Positions 34,974-43,234 of a stretch of 64,000 nt of DNA are shown one piece after another; position 1 is the first letter of the stretch; every line of letters begins with the position of its first letter. The stretch comes from Elusimicrobiota bacterium (GTDB taxonomy: Bacteria > Elusimicrobiota > Elusimicrobia > UBA1565). A program made the position numbers and the translations under genes. The stretch spans positions 151,616 to 215,615 of the forward strand of contig JBAZVI010000009.1 in the NCBI GenBank assembly GCA_041660925.1, written 5' to 3'. The notes below the pieces were generated by a model. That model ran no database searches and was not told where the DNA came from. It worked only from the letters and a program-made list of their open reading frames with translations.

Positions 34974-35650
34974 AGCAGGCGGTACTTCAGCTCCGCAACC
35001 TTCCAATCCTCTTCCGTGTCGATGTCCTGGGCCTCGGACTCGGGGAGCTCCAGCGGCAGCGTGTGCTCGGCGAAGAGTCTCCCGCTGCGCAGGAAGTTGG
35101 CGACGCGGAGCCAGTAGAATTGTCCCGCGTCATGATACGCCGGCTCGAGATCCTGGGAACGGGCCGTGAGATTCTCCGGCATGATCATGGCGAGCCTCCC
35201 ATGCTCGATTCGCAGCGCCCGCTGGATCGGGTAGCCGAAACGGACGACCGGGACCACGGAGTCCGCCGTACTCCCGGAGAGGAGTCGGTATCCGGAGAGG
35301 AGGCGCTCTGGAATGATGAACGGAGCCGCCGGATAGATACAGCAGGCGAAATCGAAGCTCTGGCCCGCATCCGCGTAGCACTCGAGGACTTCGCGGACCG
35401 CATCTGCGGTCGATGCGTGGTCGTCCGAAGCCCTCCCAGAACGCATGAATGGGACCTCCGCCCCGAGACGTCGCGCCGTCTCCGCGATCTGCTCGTCGTC
35501 GGTCGAGACCATGACTTCGTCGAAGCAGCCGGCTTTCATCGCCGCCTCGACCGTATACGCGAGGATGGGACGTCCCAGGAACTCCCGGATATTCTTGCGG
35601 GGGATCCGCTTGCTGCCGCCGCGCGCGGTGATAATCGCCACTGAGCTCAT
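34943..35650 (-). CDS. pseF: pseudaminate cytidylyltransferase (PseF)
   Basis: A 235-residue NeuA-family enzyme. ITARGGSKRIPRKNIREF (7-24) is the CTP loop, and the Arg-Ile variant plus CIYPAAPFI in place of LQPTSPLR is the PseF pattern. DIDTEEDWKVAE near the C-terminus is the metal site. It activates pseudaminic acid with CTP, completing the pathway begun by the PseG/PseI genes at the left end of the window; PseB and PseC are not seen here and may lie upstream. It is a lone minus-strand gene that ends within the flippase-fusion gene and faces the GT4 gene across a 53-bp gap. Confidence 0.88.
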   Translation of the reverse strand: MSSVAIITARGGSKRIPRKNIREFLGRPILAYTVEAAMKAGCFDEVMVSTDDEQIAETARRLGAEVPFMRSGRASDDHASTADAVREVLECYADAGQSFDFACCIYPAAPFIIPERLLSGYRLLSGSTADSVVPVVRFGYPIQRALRIEHGRLAMIMPENLTARSQDLEPAYHDAGQFYWLRVANFLRSGRLFAEHTLPLELPESEAQDIDTEEDWKVAELKYRLLQSSRGASTT

Positions 35651-35669
35651 TGCCGTTGCCTCGAGGCGT

Positions 35670-35675
35670 TATGAT
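35670..35675 (+). promoter_or_regulatory. possible -10 element before the GT4 gene
   Basis: TATGAT, 28 bp before the start codon. Read on the other strand the same bases give ATCATA, so a role for the divergent pseF gene is less likely. No good -35 box is visible. Low certainty. Confidence 0.35.
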
Positions 35676-35703
35676 ACCATGCGCGGGTGGAGTTGTCCGA
35701 GCG

Positions 35704-36921
35704 ATGAAGCCCCTCCTCGTCTTCTACTCCGACTGCCCGGTCTTCGGAGGCGCCGACATGCTCGTCGCGCACCTGCTCGCCGACCCCGGGATCCGCTCCC
35801 GCTTCGAGACGGCCATCCTCCATCGCAGCCATCCCGCCTTCGACGAGGGCGCCGCGCGCTTCCTTCCTCCGGGGACACGCCGCATCGGAGTCTCCCTGCC
35901 GGACCGCGTGCAGAGCGTCCAGGCCCTCGAAGCGCGCTGGGGCCGCGGCGCGCGCCTGAGCGCCGCGAAAATACTCTGGCGCCTCTTCGACGCGCTCCTC
36001 TTCCCGTACGCCGTCCTCCGGCTGTGGGCCGTCCTGCGCGCCCTGCGCCCCGCCGTCGTGCACGTCAACGACGGCGGTTATCCGGGCGCCCTCGGCTGCC
36101 GCGCCGCCGTCCTCGCGGCGCGCCTCGCCGGCGCGCGCGTCCTGCTGGCCGTCCACAACCAGACGCGGCCGCTCTCCCTCCCCGCCGACCTCCTGGACCT
36201 GCTCGTCGACCCTTTCGTGGGCCGCGCCGCGGACCTCCTCGTGACCGCCTCGAAGACCGCGCAGGACTCGCTCGCGGCCCGCCTGCCCCGAGCGAAGATG
36301 CGCATCGTCCCCGACGGCGTCCCCGTCCCCCGCGTCGCCCGCGCCGCCGCGTCGGTCCGCGCCGAGCTCGGCGCGGCGCCCGGCCGTACGCTCTTCGTGA
36401 CGACCGCCTTCTTCGAGCCCCGCAAGGGGCACCTCGTGCTCGTCGAAGCCGCCCGTCGCCTGCCGCCCGGCTCGGCGCGCTTCGCGCTCATCGGCAGCGG
36501 GCCCGAGGAGGAAGCCGTCCGCGCCGCCGTACGCGCGGCGGGGCTCGAGGAGAGTTTCGTGTTCCTCGGCTATCGGCCCGACCACGGGGAACTCCTCGCC
36601 GCCGCCGACGCCCTCGTCCTGCCCTCCGTGCACTCGGAGGACATGCCGCTCGTCCTCCTCGACGCGATGGCCCTGGGCAAGCCGGTGGTCTCCACGCGCC
36701 TGGCGGGGATCCCCGCCGCGGTCGAGGACGGCGTCACGGGCCTCCTCGCGGAGCCCGGGGACCCCGCCGGGCTCGCCGAGGCGCTGCGCCGCCTCTGCGC
36801 GGACGCCGCCCTGCGCGCGCGCCTCGGAGAGGCGGGCCGGCGCCGCTTCGCCGAACGCTTCGAAGTCTCGGGCATGGCGCGCGCCTACGCCGCGCTCTAC
36901 GCCGCGCTCCTCGGAGATTGA
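35704..36921 (+). CDS. GT4 family glycosyltransferase
   Basis: A 405-residue GT-B retaining transferase. The N-terminus MKPLLVFYSDCPVFGGADML carries the acceptor-domain Gly-Gly-Ala; the C-terminal donor domain has FVTTAFFEPRKGHLVLVEA, IGSGPEEEAVR and SVHSEDMPLVLLDAMALGKPV (E-x7-E type), the hallmark of GT4. The start ATG follows a weak -10 and is preferred over an in-frame codon inside pseF. It probably adds a hexose to the lipid-linked glycan. It ends 4 bp before the aminotransferase ATG, and the promoter of that gene overlaps its stop. Confidence 0.88.
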   Translation: MKPLLVFYSDCPVFGGADMLVAHLLADPGIRSRFETAILHRSHPAFDEGAARFLPPGTRRIGVSLPDRVQSVQALEARWGRGARLSAAKILWRLFDALLFPYAVLRLWAVLRALRPAVVHVNDGGYPGALGCRAAVLAARLAGARVLLAVHNQTRPLSLPADLLDLLVDPFVGRAADLLVTASKTAQDSLAARLPRAKMRIVPDGVPVPRVARAAASVRAELGAAPGRTLFVTTAFFEPRKGHLVLVEAARRLPPGSARFALIGSGPEEEAVRAAVRAAGLEESFVFLGYRPDHGELLAAADALVLPSVHSEDMPLVLLDAMALGKPVVSTRLAGIPAAVEDGVTGLLAEPGDPAGLAEALRRLCADAALRARLGEAGRRRFAERFEVSGMARAYAALYAALLGD

Positions 36922-36927
36922 TATAAT
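36922..36927 (+). promoter_or_regulatory. TATAAT before the WecE-like aminotransferase gene
   Basis: A perfect -10 hexamer directly after the GT4 stop and overlapping the first ATG (36926) of the next gene. If used, transcription would start near 36934, so translation from this mRNA would have to begin at the second ATG (36938). No clear -35 box. Confidence 0.45.
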
Positions 36928-38092
36928 GCCGTCCTCCATGGCCGCTTCTCCCGCGCGACGCATCCCCCTGCAGGCGCCCTGCGTCGGACGCGCCGAGGCC
37001 GAGGCCGCCGCCCGGGCCGTCCTCGACGGCCATCTGGTCGGCCGCGGTCCCATCGGCATCGCCCTCGAGGAGCGCATGTCCTCCGACCTCGGAGTCCCCC
37101 ACGTCCTGCTGACGACCTCCGGCTCGCACGCTCTCGAGCTCGCGATGGCCGCGCTCGGGCTCCGCCGGGGCGACGAGGTCATCCTTCCGTCCTTCACCTT
37201 CTCCTCCGTCGCCAACGCGGTCCTCCGCCAGGGCGCCCGCCCGGTCTTCGCCGACGTACTCCTCGACGACCTGAACCTCGACCCCGCCGACTGCGCGCGC
37301 CGCCTCACGCGCCGCACGAAGGCGGTCGTCGCCGTGCACTACGCCGGCGCCGCCAGCGACATGGAAGCCCTCGGCCGGCTCTGCCGGCGCAAGGGGCTCG
37401 CCCTCGTCGAAGACGCGGCCCACTCCGTCGGCGCGCGCTGGCGCGGCCGCCCGCTCGGCACGATCGGAGACGCCGGCTGCTACAGCTTCCATGGGACGAA
37501 GAACATCGCCTGCGGCGAAGGAGGGGCGCTGCTGACCGGCTCCTCCTCCCTCGCACGGCGGGCGGAGTGCTTCCGCGAGAAAGGCACCAACCGCTCCGCG
37601 TTCCTGCGCGGCGAGGTCAAGAAGTACACCTGGGTCAGCGAAGGCTCGAGCTTCGTGCTCTCCGACGTCCTCGCCGCCGTGCTCGGGGTCCAGTGGGGCC
37701 GGGTCCGCGCCGTCAACGCCGAGCGCGGGCGCCTCTACGCGCTCTACCTGCGCGAGCTCGCCGCGCTCGAGGACGCCGGGCACCTGCGCCTGCCCCGCGT
37801 CGCCCCCGGCTGCGAGTCGAGCTGGCACATCTTCCACGTCCTCTTCCCCGACCGCCGGACCCGCGACCGGGTCCAGGCCGCGCTGAAGTCCGAGGGGATC
37901 GGAGCGGCTTTCCACTACCAGGCCCTGCACGCGGCCCCCTTCGCGCGCCGCGTGCTGGGAGTGAAAGGTCGCCTCCCCGTCTCCGAGAGGGCGACCGACA
38001 CCCTCCTGCGCCTGCCGCTCTACGCCGGGCTCCCCGAGCGGGACGTGCGCTTCGTCTGCGCCGCGCTGCGCCGGGCGCTGGGAGTCCGATGA
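36926..38092 (+). CDS. wecE: dTDP-4-amino-4,6-dideoxyhexose aminotransferase (WecE/RffA-like)
   Basis: A 388-residue DegT-family PLP enzyme. The Lys192 segment YSFHGTKNIACGEGGALL, and later FREKGTNRSAFLRGEV then KKYTWVSEGSSF, closely match WecE/RffA, which makes dTDP-4-amino-4,6-dideoxygalactose for enterobacterial-type glycans. VEDAAHSVGA (161-170) is the cofactor Asp region. An alternative start is the ATG 12 bp downstream, which better fits the overlapping -10 box. dTDP-glucose synthesis genes are absent from the window. It overlaps the small methyltransferase gene by 4 bp. Confidence 0.88.
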   Translation: MPSSMAASPARRIPLQAPCVGRAEAEAAARAVLDGHLVGRGPIGIALEERMSSDLGVPHVLLTTSGSHALELAMAALGLRRGDEVILPSFTFSSVANAVLRQGARPVFADVLLDDLNLDPADCARRLTRRTKAVVAVHYAGAASDMEALGRLCRRKGLALVEDAAHSVGARWRGRPLGTIGDAGCYSFHGTKNIACGEGGALLTGSSSLARRAECFREKGTNRSAFLRGEVKKYTWVSEGSSFVLSDVLAAVLGVQWGRVRAVNAERGRLYALYLRELAALEDAGHLRLPRVAPGCESSWHIFHVLFPDRRTRDRVQAALKSEGIGAAFHYQALHAAPFARRVLGVKGRLPVSERATDTLLRLPLYAGLPERDVRFVCAALRRALGVR

Positions 38093-38628
38093 GCGCGCGC
38101 GTCGTCCTCGACCTCGGCTGCGGCAACCGCAAGACCCCGGGTGCCGTCGGCGTCGACTGCAACCCCCGCACCCAGGCCGACGTCATCCACTCCCTCGAGG
38201 TCTTCCCCTACCCCTTCCCGGACTCTCACGCCGACGAGATCGTGATGGACAACAGCTTCGAGCACCTCGACGACCCGATCCGCGTCCTCGAGGAGCTGCA
38301 CCGGGTCGGCAAGCCCGGCGCCCTCGTCCTTCTGCACCTCCCTTATTTCCGAGCGCACTGGGCTTTCAACGACCCCACCCACAAACGCTTCTACTCGGCC
38401 GAGACCTTCCATCACTTCGACCCTTCGCACCCCTACAGCGCGCTCTACCCTTATTCCACCGCCAGGTTCCGCGTCGAGTCCGTGACCTTCAACGAGCGCA
38501 TCCGGCGCGGGCCGCTCCGGACCCTCGCGAAGGCGTTCGCCAACCGCTGGCCGCTGCGCTACGAGGACCTCCTGAGCCACCTCGTGCCGCTCGACGAGCT
38601 GAGCGTGCGCCTGCGCGTGCTCAAGTGA
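38089..38628 (+). CDS. small class I SAM methyltransferase
   Basis: A 179-residue Rossmann methyltransferase: VVLDLGCGNRKTPGAVGVD at the very N-terminus (SAM loop and acidic residue) and MDNSFEHLDDPIRVLEELHR, the motif-IV region. It is short, with no separate substrate domain; HLPYFRAHWAFNDPTHKRFY is a conserved acceptor-side stretch of this group. It starts at ATG in a 4-bp overlap with the aminotransferase gene, so an amino-sugar substrate (for example N-methylation) is possible but not shown. Confidence 0.8.
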   Translation: MSARVVLDLGCGNRKTPGAVGVDCNPRTQADVIHSLEVFPYPFPDSHADEIVMDNSFEHLDDPIRVLEELHRVGKPGALVLLHLPYFRAHWAFNDPTHKRFYSAETFHHFDPSHPYSALYPYSTARFRVESVTFNERIRRGPLRTLAKAFANRWPLRYEDLLSHLVPLDELSVRLRVLK

Positions 38629-38644
38629 GAACGGTTCCGCGCGC

Positions 38645-40102
38645 ATGAAACCGGGCATCACCCTCATCAACTGCTTCTCGGGCAACCCCGTCCCCCCCGA
38701 CGCGCCGCCCTACGGCCTCTTGTATGTGGGGAGCGCTCTCAAGCGCGCCGGCTATCCCGTCCGCATCGTCGACCGCCACCTCGATCAAGGCCAGAGCGTC
38801 GACGCCCTCTGCCGTTCGCTCCTGAACGGGGACGAGGAACAGCTGTTCGGACTCGGCGGCGTCGCCTCGGCCTACAAGGACGCCCTCGAGATCGCGGTCC
38901 GTCTCAAGGAGCTCAAGCCTCGCTGCCGGATCGTCGCCGGCGGCTACATCGGCTCCACCGCCCACCTCCTGCTTCTCAAGGCGCCCATCGACGCCGTCGT
39001 CCGGGGCGAAGGGGAGATCACGACCCTCGAACTTCTGGACGCGCTCCTGGAGGGCCGACCGCTCGCGGGGGTCCACGGTCTCATCCATGTCCGGGACGGG
39101 ACCGTGGTCTCGACACCCGCTCGCCCGCAGATCGCCGATCTCGACGAGATTCCCTTCCCCGACTACTCCTTGGTGGACCTGCCGCGCTACCTCATACCTG
39201 CGGCCAAAGCGCCCTATTTCCGGTTCGATCCGCGCGCACGGCGCTATTCCGGCGTCGTCGTCGACCTGAAGACCGCGCGGGGATGCACCCACGCCTGCAG
39301 TTTCTGCTATCGCCACATGCGGGGCATGCGGCACCACTCCCCGCGATACGTTTTGAATCACATGAAGCACCTGCAGGAGTTCTGCGGCGCGGATCTCTTC
39401 AACATCAGCGACGAGCTGACCATCTCCAGCAAAGAGTGGGTCGACGAGTTCTGCGAACTCAAGAAGCAGGGCGGCCCCGACGTCCTCTTCCGCATCACGT
39501 CCGCGCGCGTCGACATCATCACCGAGGACATGCTCGCCAAACTCAAGGACGCCGGGATGGTCGGCGTGAACTTCGGCATCGAATCCGGCAGCCAGCGCAT
39601 CCTCGACGCCATGCGCAAGCACACGACCGTCGAGCAGAACCTCAACGCCCTGCGCCTCTGCCGCAAGCTCGGCATCCAGACGACCATCCCCCTCGTTGTC
39701 GGCCTACCGGAGGAGACTTTCCACAGCATCTTTGAGACCATCCGGTTCCTCATCGCCTGCCCCCACAACCCGACCAACCAGGACAACGAGTACGACGACG
39801 CCAACGACATCCGCGTGTTCTCCCCGGTCGCCTTCCCCGGCACGACGATCTACAAGCAGGGACTCAAGAGAGGGGTGATCGGCAACGAGCACGAGTATCT
39901 CCTCTCGCTCAACCACAACTTGGTGATGCGGAGCTACAACTTCACCGACTACCCCGATTTCGTGCGCAAGATATGGATCAAGGCCCTCAACATGACCTAC
40001 AAGGGACTCTACTTCTGGGATGAGGGCGACTACATCGGACTTCTCCGCTTCCTGTGCAAGACGCCGTTCACGCTCCTGAGGATTATGAAGGGCGGATTAT
40101 GA
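38645..40102 (+). CDS. B12-binding-domain radical SAM protein
   Basis: A 485-residue protein. The N-terminal 150 residues form a B12-binding-like Rossmann domain (GLLYVGSALKRAGY, GLGGVASAYKDAL, GGYIGS, VRGEGE), but the classical DxHxxG cobalamin motif is not clear. The radical SAM cluster motif is CTHACSFC (Cys214, Cys218, Cys221), with FNISDELTISSKEWV and FGIESGSQRIL strands. Such proteins methylate or rearrange unactivated carbons in natural products and sugars. A 16-bp gap separates it from the methyltransferase gene. Its stop is followed within 5 bp by the operator of the regulator gene. Confidence 0.82.
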   Translation: MKPGITLINCFSGNPVPPDAPPYGLLYVGSALKRAGYPVRIVDRHLDQGQSVDALCRSLLNGDEEQLFGLGGVASAYKDALEIAVRLKELKPRCRIVAGGYIGSTAHLLLLKAPIDAVVRGEGEITTLELLDALLEGRPLAGVHGLIHVRDGTVVSTPARPQIADLDEIPFPDYSLVDLPRYLIPAAKAPYFRFDPRARRYSGVVVDLKTARGCTHACSFCYRHMRGMRHHSPRYVLNHMKHLQEFCGADLFNISDELTISSKEWVDEFCELKKQGGPDVLFRITSARVDIITEDMLAKLKDAGMVGVNFGIESGSQRILDAMRKHTTVEQNLNALRLCRKLGIQTTIPLVVGLPEETFHSIFETIRFLIACPHNPTNQDNEYDDANDIRVFSPVAFPGTTIYKQGLKRGVIGNEHEYLLSLNHNLVMRSYNFTDYPDFVRKIWIKALNMTYKGLYFWDEGDYIGLLRFLCKTPFTLLRIMKGGL

Positions 40103-40108
40103 TAGAAT
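40103..40108 (+). promoter_or_regulatory. -10 element of the EPS-type regulator gene
   Basis: TAGAAT immediately after the stop of the radical SAM gene; its last two bases are the first two of the operator below, exactly as at 15454-15459. The -35 region is poor (best candidate GGATTA), so full activity may need an activator or be low. Confidence 0.5.
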
Positions 40109-40125
40109 GTTCAAAGCGTGAACAT
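40107..40125. promoter_or_regulatory. 19-bp palindromic operator (EPS regulator site 2)
   Basis: ATGTTCAAAGCGTGAACAT has 7-bp perfect arms (ATGTTCA/TGAACAT) around 5 bp. It has the same arms, spacing and offset from the -10 box as the site at 15458-15476. It overlaps the possible start codons of the regulator gene itself, which implies autoregulation. Confidence 0.72.
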
Positions 40126-40690
40126 GGTCATGAAACCGACCGCAGAATCGCTCGCCGACAAGGAGTTCCACCTCATCCAGGAGATCTCCCGGAACCCCAC
40201 CTGCACCCAGCGTGACCTCTCCCGCAATCTCGGCCTGTCGCTGGGGATGACCAACCTCCTCATCCAGCGTCTCGCCCGCAAAGGCATCATCAAGGTCACC
40301 CAGCTCGACTGGAAGCGCACGCAGTACCTCCTCACGCTCAAGGGCGTGCTGGAGAAGAGCCGCAAGACCTACCGCTACACCCTCTACACCCTGCGCATCT
40401 TCCGCCAGATCCAGGAGAACATCACGACCGTGCTCGAGCGGGAGTACCGCTCGGGCCGGAGGGACTTCGTCCTCGTCTCCCAGGACGAGATCCAGGAGCT
40501 CCTGCGCGAGGCCATCGCGGGACTCTCCCTTCCCGGGGCGAAGTTCACGCACCTGCAGTCCTACGCCGAGCTCCCGGCGAGCGCGGACCTCGTCCTCACC
40601 GCCACCCAGGAGCCGCCGCCCGCGCCCGAGAACGGCCGCCGCTACCTGAGCCTCGTGGACTTCGACCACATCGATTTCCGCATCCCCTGA
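40118..40690 (+). CDS. EPS-associated MarR-type winged-helix regulator
   Basis: A 190-residue DNA-binding protein counted from the GTG at 40118. ATG codons at 40124 and 40130 are alternatives, and given the -10 box the transcript would start close to the first of these. The winged HTH is in residues about 28-73 (TCTQRDLSRNLGLSLGMTNL, RLARKGIIKV, YLLTLKGVLEKS), matching the EPS-associated MarR family seen in polysaccharide clusters. A helical linker (about 80-105) and an unassigned C-terminal domain (about 110-190) follow, longer than the roughly 100-residue minimal family. Its own start region lies in a palindromic operator also found at 15458, so it probably represses both promoters. Confidence 0.8.
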   Translation: MNMVMKPTAESLADKEFHLIQEISRNPTCTQRDLSRNLGLSLGMTNLLIQRLARKGIIKVTQLDWKRTQYLLTLKGVLEKSRKTYRYTLYTLRIFRQIQENITTVLEREYRSGRRDFVLVSQDEIQELLREAIAGLSLPGAKFTHLQSYAELPASADLVLTATQEPPPAPENGRRYLSLVDFDHIDFRIP

Positions 40691-40694
40691 CCCC

Positions 40695-41678
40695 GTGGCG
40701 ACCCGAAAACCCCTCGACGTGAAAGCCGAGATCCGCAGAGTCCTCTCCCTCGAGGCAAAGGCCCTGTCCGTCGTGCGCTCGGCCGTGGACTCCTCTTATG
40801 CGAAGGCCGTCCAGAAGATGCTCCGCTGCCGCGGGAAGGTCATCGTGACCGGCGTGGGCAAGTCCGGCCTCATCGCCCAGAAGATCGCCGCGACCCTGGC
40901 CTCGACCGGGACCCCGGCCGTCCACCTGGACCCCGCTGAAGCCACGCACGGGAGCGTGGGCCTGGTCCAGCGCCACGACCTCGTGCTCGCGATCGGGAAG
41001 TCCGGCGAGTCCGACGAGCTCAACGGCCTGCTCCCGCGCCTGCGCGCGGTCGGAGCGGGGATCATCGCCCTGACCGCGGACCCCCGCTCCACGCTCGCCC
41101 GCCACGCCGCACTCGTGTTGCTCATCCCCGTCGAGCAGGAAGCCTGCCCCCTCAACCTCGCCCCGACCTGCAGCACGACCGCCGCCCTGGCCGTCGGCGA
41201 CGCGCTCGCCGTCGCGCTCATGAAGCTGCGCAACTTCAAGGCCGACCAGTTCGCGCGCAACCACCCGGCCGGACAGCTCGGGAAGCGGCTGACTCTCACG
41301 GTCTCCGACGTCATGCGCTCGGGAAAGGGCAACCCGACCGTCCGCGAGGGGACGACCGTCTCCCGCATGCTCGTCGAGATGACGCGACAGCACGCCGGGG
41401 CCGTCTCCGTCGTGGACGCGCGCGGCCGGCTCAAGGGGCTCATCACCGACTACGACATCCGCCGGGTCCTCGAGGCGGGCCAGAGCCTCCAGGCGCTCAC
41501 CCTGCAGCTCATCATGAACCCGAAGCCCACCACGATCCGCCCCGACGCCCTGGCCGCCCGCGCGGTCGAGGTCATGGAGCTCCGCAAGCACCCCTTCAAC
41601 GTCCTGCCCGTCGTCGACCGCCGCGGCCGCGCGGTCGGCATGCTCCAGATCCACGACCTGCGCGCACGCGGGCTCTAA
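40695..41678 (+). CDS. kdsD: arabinose-5-phosphate isomerase (KdsD/KpsF)
   Basis: A 327-residue enzyme that makes D-arabinose 5-phosphate for Kdo. The SIS domain (about 1-200) has GVGKSGLIAQKIAATLASTG, HLDPAEATHGSVGLV and IGKSGESDEL; TCSTTAALAVGDALAVAL is the conserved active-site helix. Two CBS domains (about 210-327) follow, as in KdsD/KpsF. The start is GTG, 4 bp after the regulator stop, so it would be co-transcribed with the regulator and share its operator. It overlaps the next gene by one base (TAATG). A Kdo-pathway gene supports a diderm envelope. Confidence 0.92.
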   Translation: MATRKPLDVKAEIRRVLSLEAKALSVVRSAVDSSYAKAVQKMLRCRGKVIVTGVGKSGLIAQKIAATLASTGTPAVHLDPAEATHGSVGLVQRHDLVLAIGKSGESDELNGLLPRLRAVGAGIIALTADPRSTLARHAALVLLIPVEQEACPLNLAPTCSTTAALAVGDALAVALMKLRNFKADQFARNHPAGQLGKRLTLTVSDVMRSGKGNPTVREGTTVSRMLVEMTRQHAGAVSVVDARGRLKGLITDYDIRRVLEAGQSLQALTLQLIMNPKPTTIRPDALAARAVEVMELRKHPFNVLPVVDRRGRAVGMLQIHDLRARGL

Positions 41679-43234
41679 TGCCGCCGCGGCGGGCCTCCGC
41701 CCTCATCATCCTGGCGTTCGCCGCGGCGCAGTGGGCGTACATCCGCGCGGACCTCGCCTTCCCCACCTTCGACGACGCCTGGTACCTCGAGGAGAGCTTC
41801 CGCCTGCTCGATTCACTGCGCACAGGCGCGTTCGAGTTCGCGCGGACCTGGGCGGGCCTCTTCCGCTTCAAGGCGCCCCTCATCGCCCTCCTCCCCCTGC
41901 CCTTCTACGCGCTCTTCGGACGGACGCTCGACGCCGCACTGCTCGTAAACGTCCTGGCGACGCTCGTGCTCGGCGCCGCGGTCTTCCGCCTGGCCTCCCG
42001 CCTCTACGGCGGACGCTCGGGGGTCTTCGCCGTCGCCGTCCTCTTCACCTTCCCGCTCCTCTACGGACTCTCGCGCAGGTACTACGTCGAGTACGCCCTC
42101 GCCGCCGCCGTGAGCGCCTGGGTCTGCCTCCTCGAGGAATCCGACGGACTGCGCAAGCCGGCGCAGACCCTCGCGCTCGGGGTCCTGCTGGGCCTCGGAC
42201 TCCTGCTCAAGATTACCTTCCCGCTCTACGTCCTCGGCCCCGCCCTCCTGCTGACATGGCGGGAGCGCCGGAGCTGGGACGAGGAGCGCCGGCGTGCGCT
42301 CCTGCTCCGGGTCCTCGCGCCCGCCGCGCTCATCGCCGCGAGCTGGTACGCCTTCAACTGGCCGTTCATCGCCGGCTTCGCCTGGCGAGCGAGCTTCGGG
42401 AGCCTCGCCCGGCAGTACACGAGCGCCGCTCCGCTGACGCAGATCCTCGACTCGATCCTCTCCCGCTGGTACGGCCTCCTCCTCATCGCGGCGCTCGCGC
42501 ACTGGGGCTCTCGTCTGAAGGCCGCGGCCGCGCGGAAGGGAGCGCCGCCCGCGACCGACGGGCTCCTGCCGGTCGTCTGGCTCCTCCCCCCTCTGCTGGT
42601 GGTCCTCGCCGCCGTCAACAGGGACATCCGCTATTTCGCCCCGGCCCTGCCGGCGGCCGCGCTGCTCATCGCCGGTGAACTCGACCTCCGCCTGCCCAGG
42701 GGCCTGCCGGGCGCGCTCGTCTTCGCGTTCCTCCTGGCGCCGCCGCTCGACATGTTCGCGGCGCAGACGCTCGGACGTTCCTTCTTCTTGGAGAGGAGCC
42801 CCGCCGCCTACAACGGTCCACCCGCGCCCGAACCGCTCTGGGGGCAGGAGCGCTTCGCCGCCTGGGTCGCCGACCATCCGCCGGGCCGCACGGGCGTCGT
42901 CGTCGTCGCCCTCGAGCATCCCGCTCTCAACGCGAACAACCTCTCCTATGCCGCGGCGAAGAACGGCTGGCCGCTGCGCTTCATCAGCCTCGGCTACGCC
43001 CAGGACTCGGCGGAGAAGGCCCTCATCCACATGCGCGAGCGCGGGGTCGACCGGGCGGTCTTCATCGAAGGGCTGCCGGATGCCGAGGTCCTGGCTTCTC
43101 TGAACCGCGTCAACGCGGAGACCCGCGCCCTCCTGGACGCCGGGAGGCTCGGCTTCAAGCGGACGGATTCCTTCGAACTCTACCCGGGAGTCCGCAGCGT
43201 CCTCTATTCGCGCACGCCCGGAGCGGGCTCGTGA
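41678..43234 (+). CDS. ArnT/PMT-like polytopic glycosyltransferase
   Basis: A 518-residue GT-C type protein. The first periplasmic loop holds FPTFDDAWYLEESF, with an Asp-Asp close to the metal/donor site of ArnT-like enzymes. About nine to ten hydrophobic helices follow, and a 140-residue C-terminal soluble part (from about 375) contains VVVVALEHPALNANNLSYAA. Such enzymes use polyprenyl-phosphate sugars at the outer face of the inner membrane. The DPM1-like GT2 at 45785 could supply the polyprenyl-P-sugar donor. It overlaps its neighbours by 1 and 4 bp. Confidence 0.78.
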   Translation: MPPRRASALIILAFAAAQWAYIRADLAFPTFDDAWYLEESFRLLDSLRTGAFEFARTWAGLFRFKAPLIALLPLPFYALFGRTLDAALLVNVLATLVLGAAVFRLASRLYGGRSGVFAVAVLFTFPLLYGLSRRYYVEYALAAAVSAWVCLLEESDGLRKPAQTLALGVLLGLGLLLKITFPLYVLGPALLLTWRERRSWDEERRRALLLRVLAPAALIAASWYAFNWPFIAGFAWRASFGSLARQYTSAAPLTQILDSILSRWYGLLLIAALAHWGSRLKAAAARKGAPPATDGLLPVVWLLPPLLVVLAAVNRDIRYFAPALPAAALLIAGELDLRLPRGLPGALVFAFLLAPPLDMFAAQTLGRSFFLERSPAAYNGPPAPEPLWGQERFAAWVADHPPGRTGVVVVALEHPALNANNLSYAAAKNGWPLRFISLGYAQDSAEKALIHMRERGVDRAVFIEGLPDAEVLASLNRVNAETRALLDAGRLGFKRTDSFELYPGVRSVLYSRTPGAGS

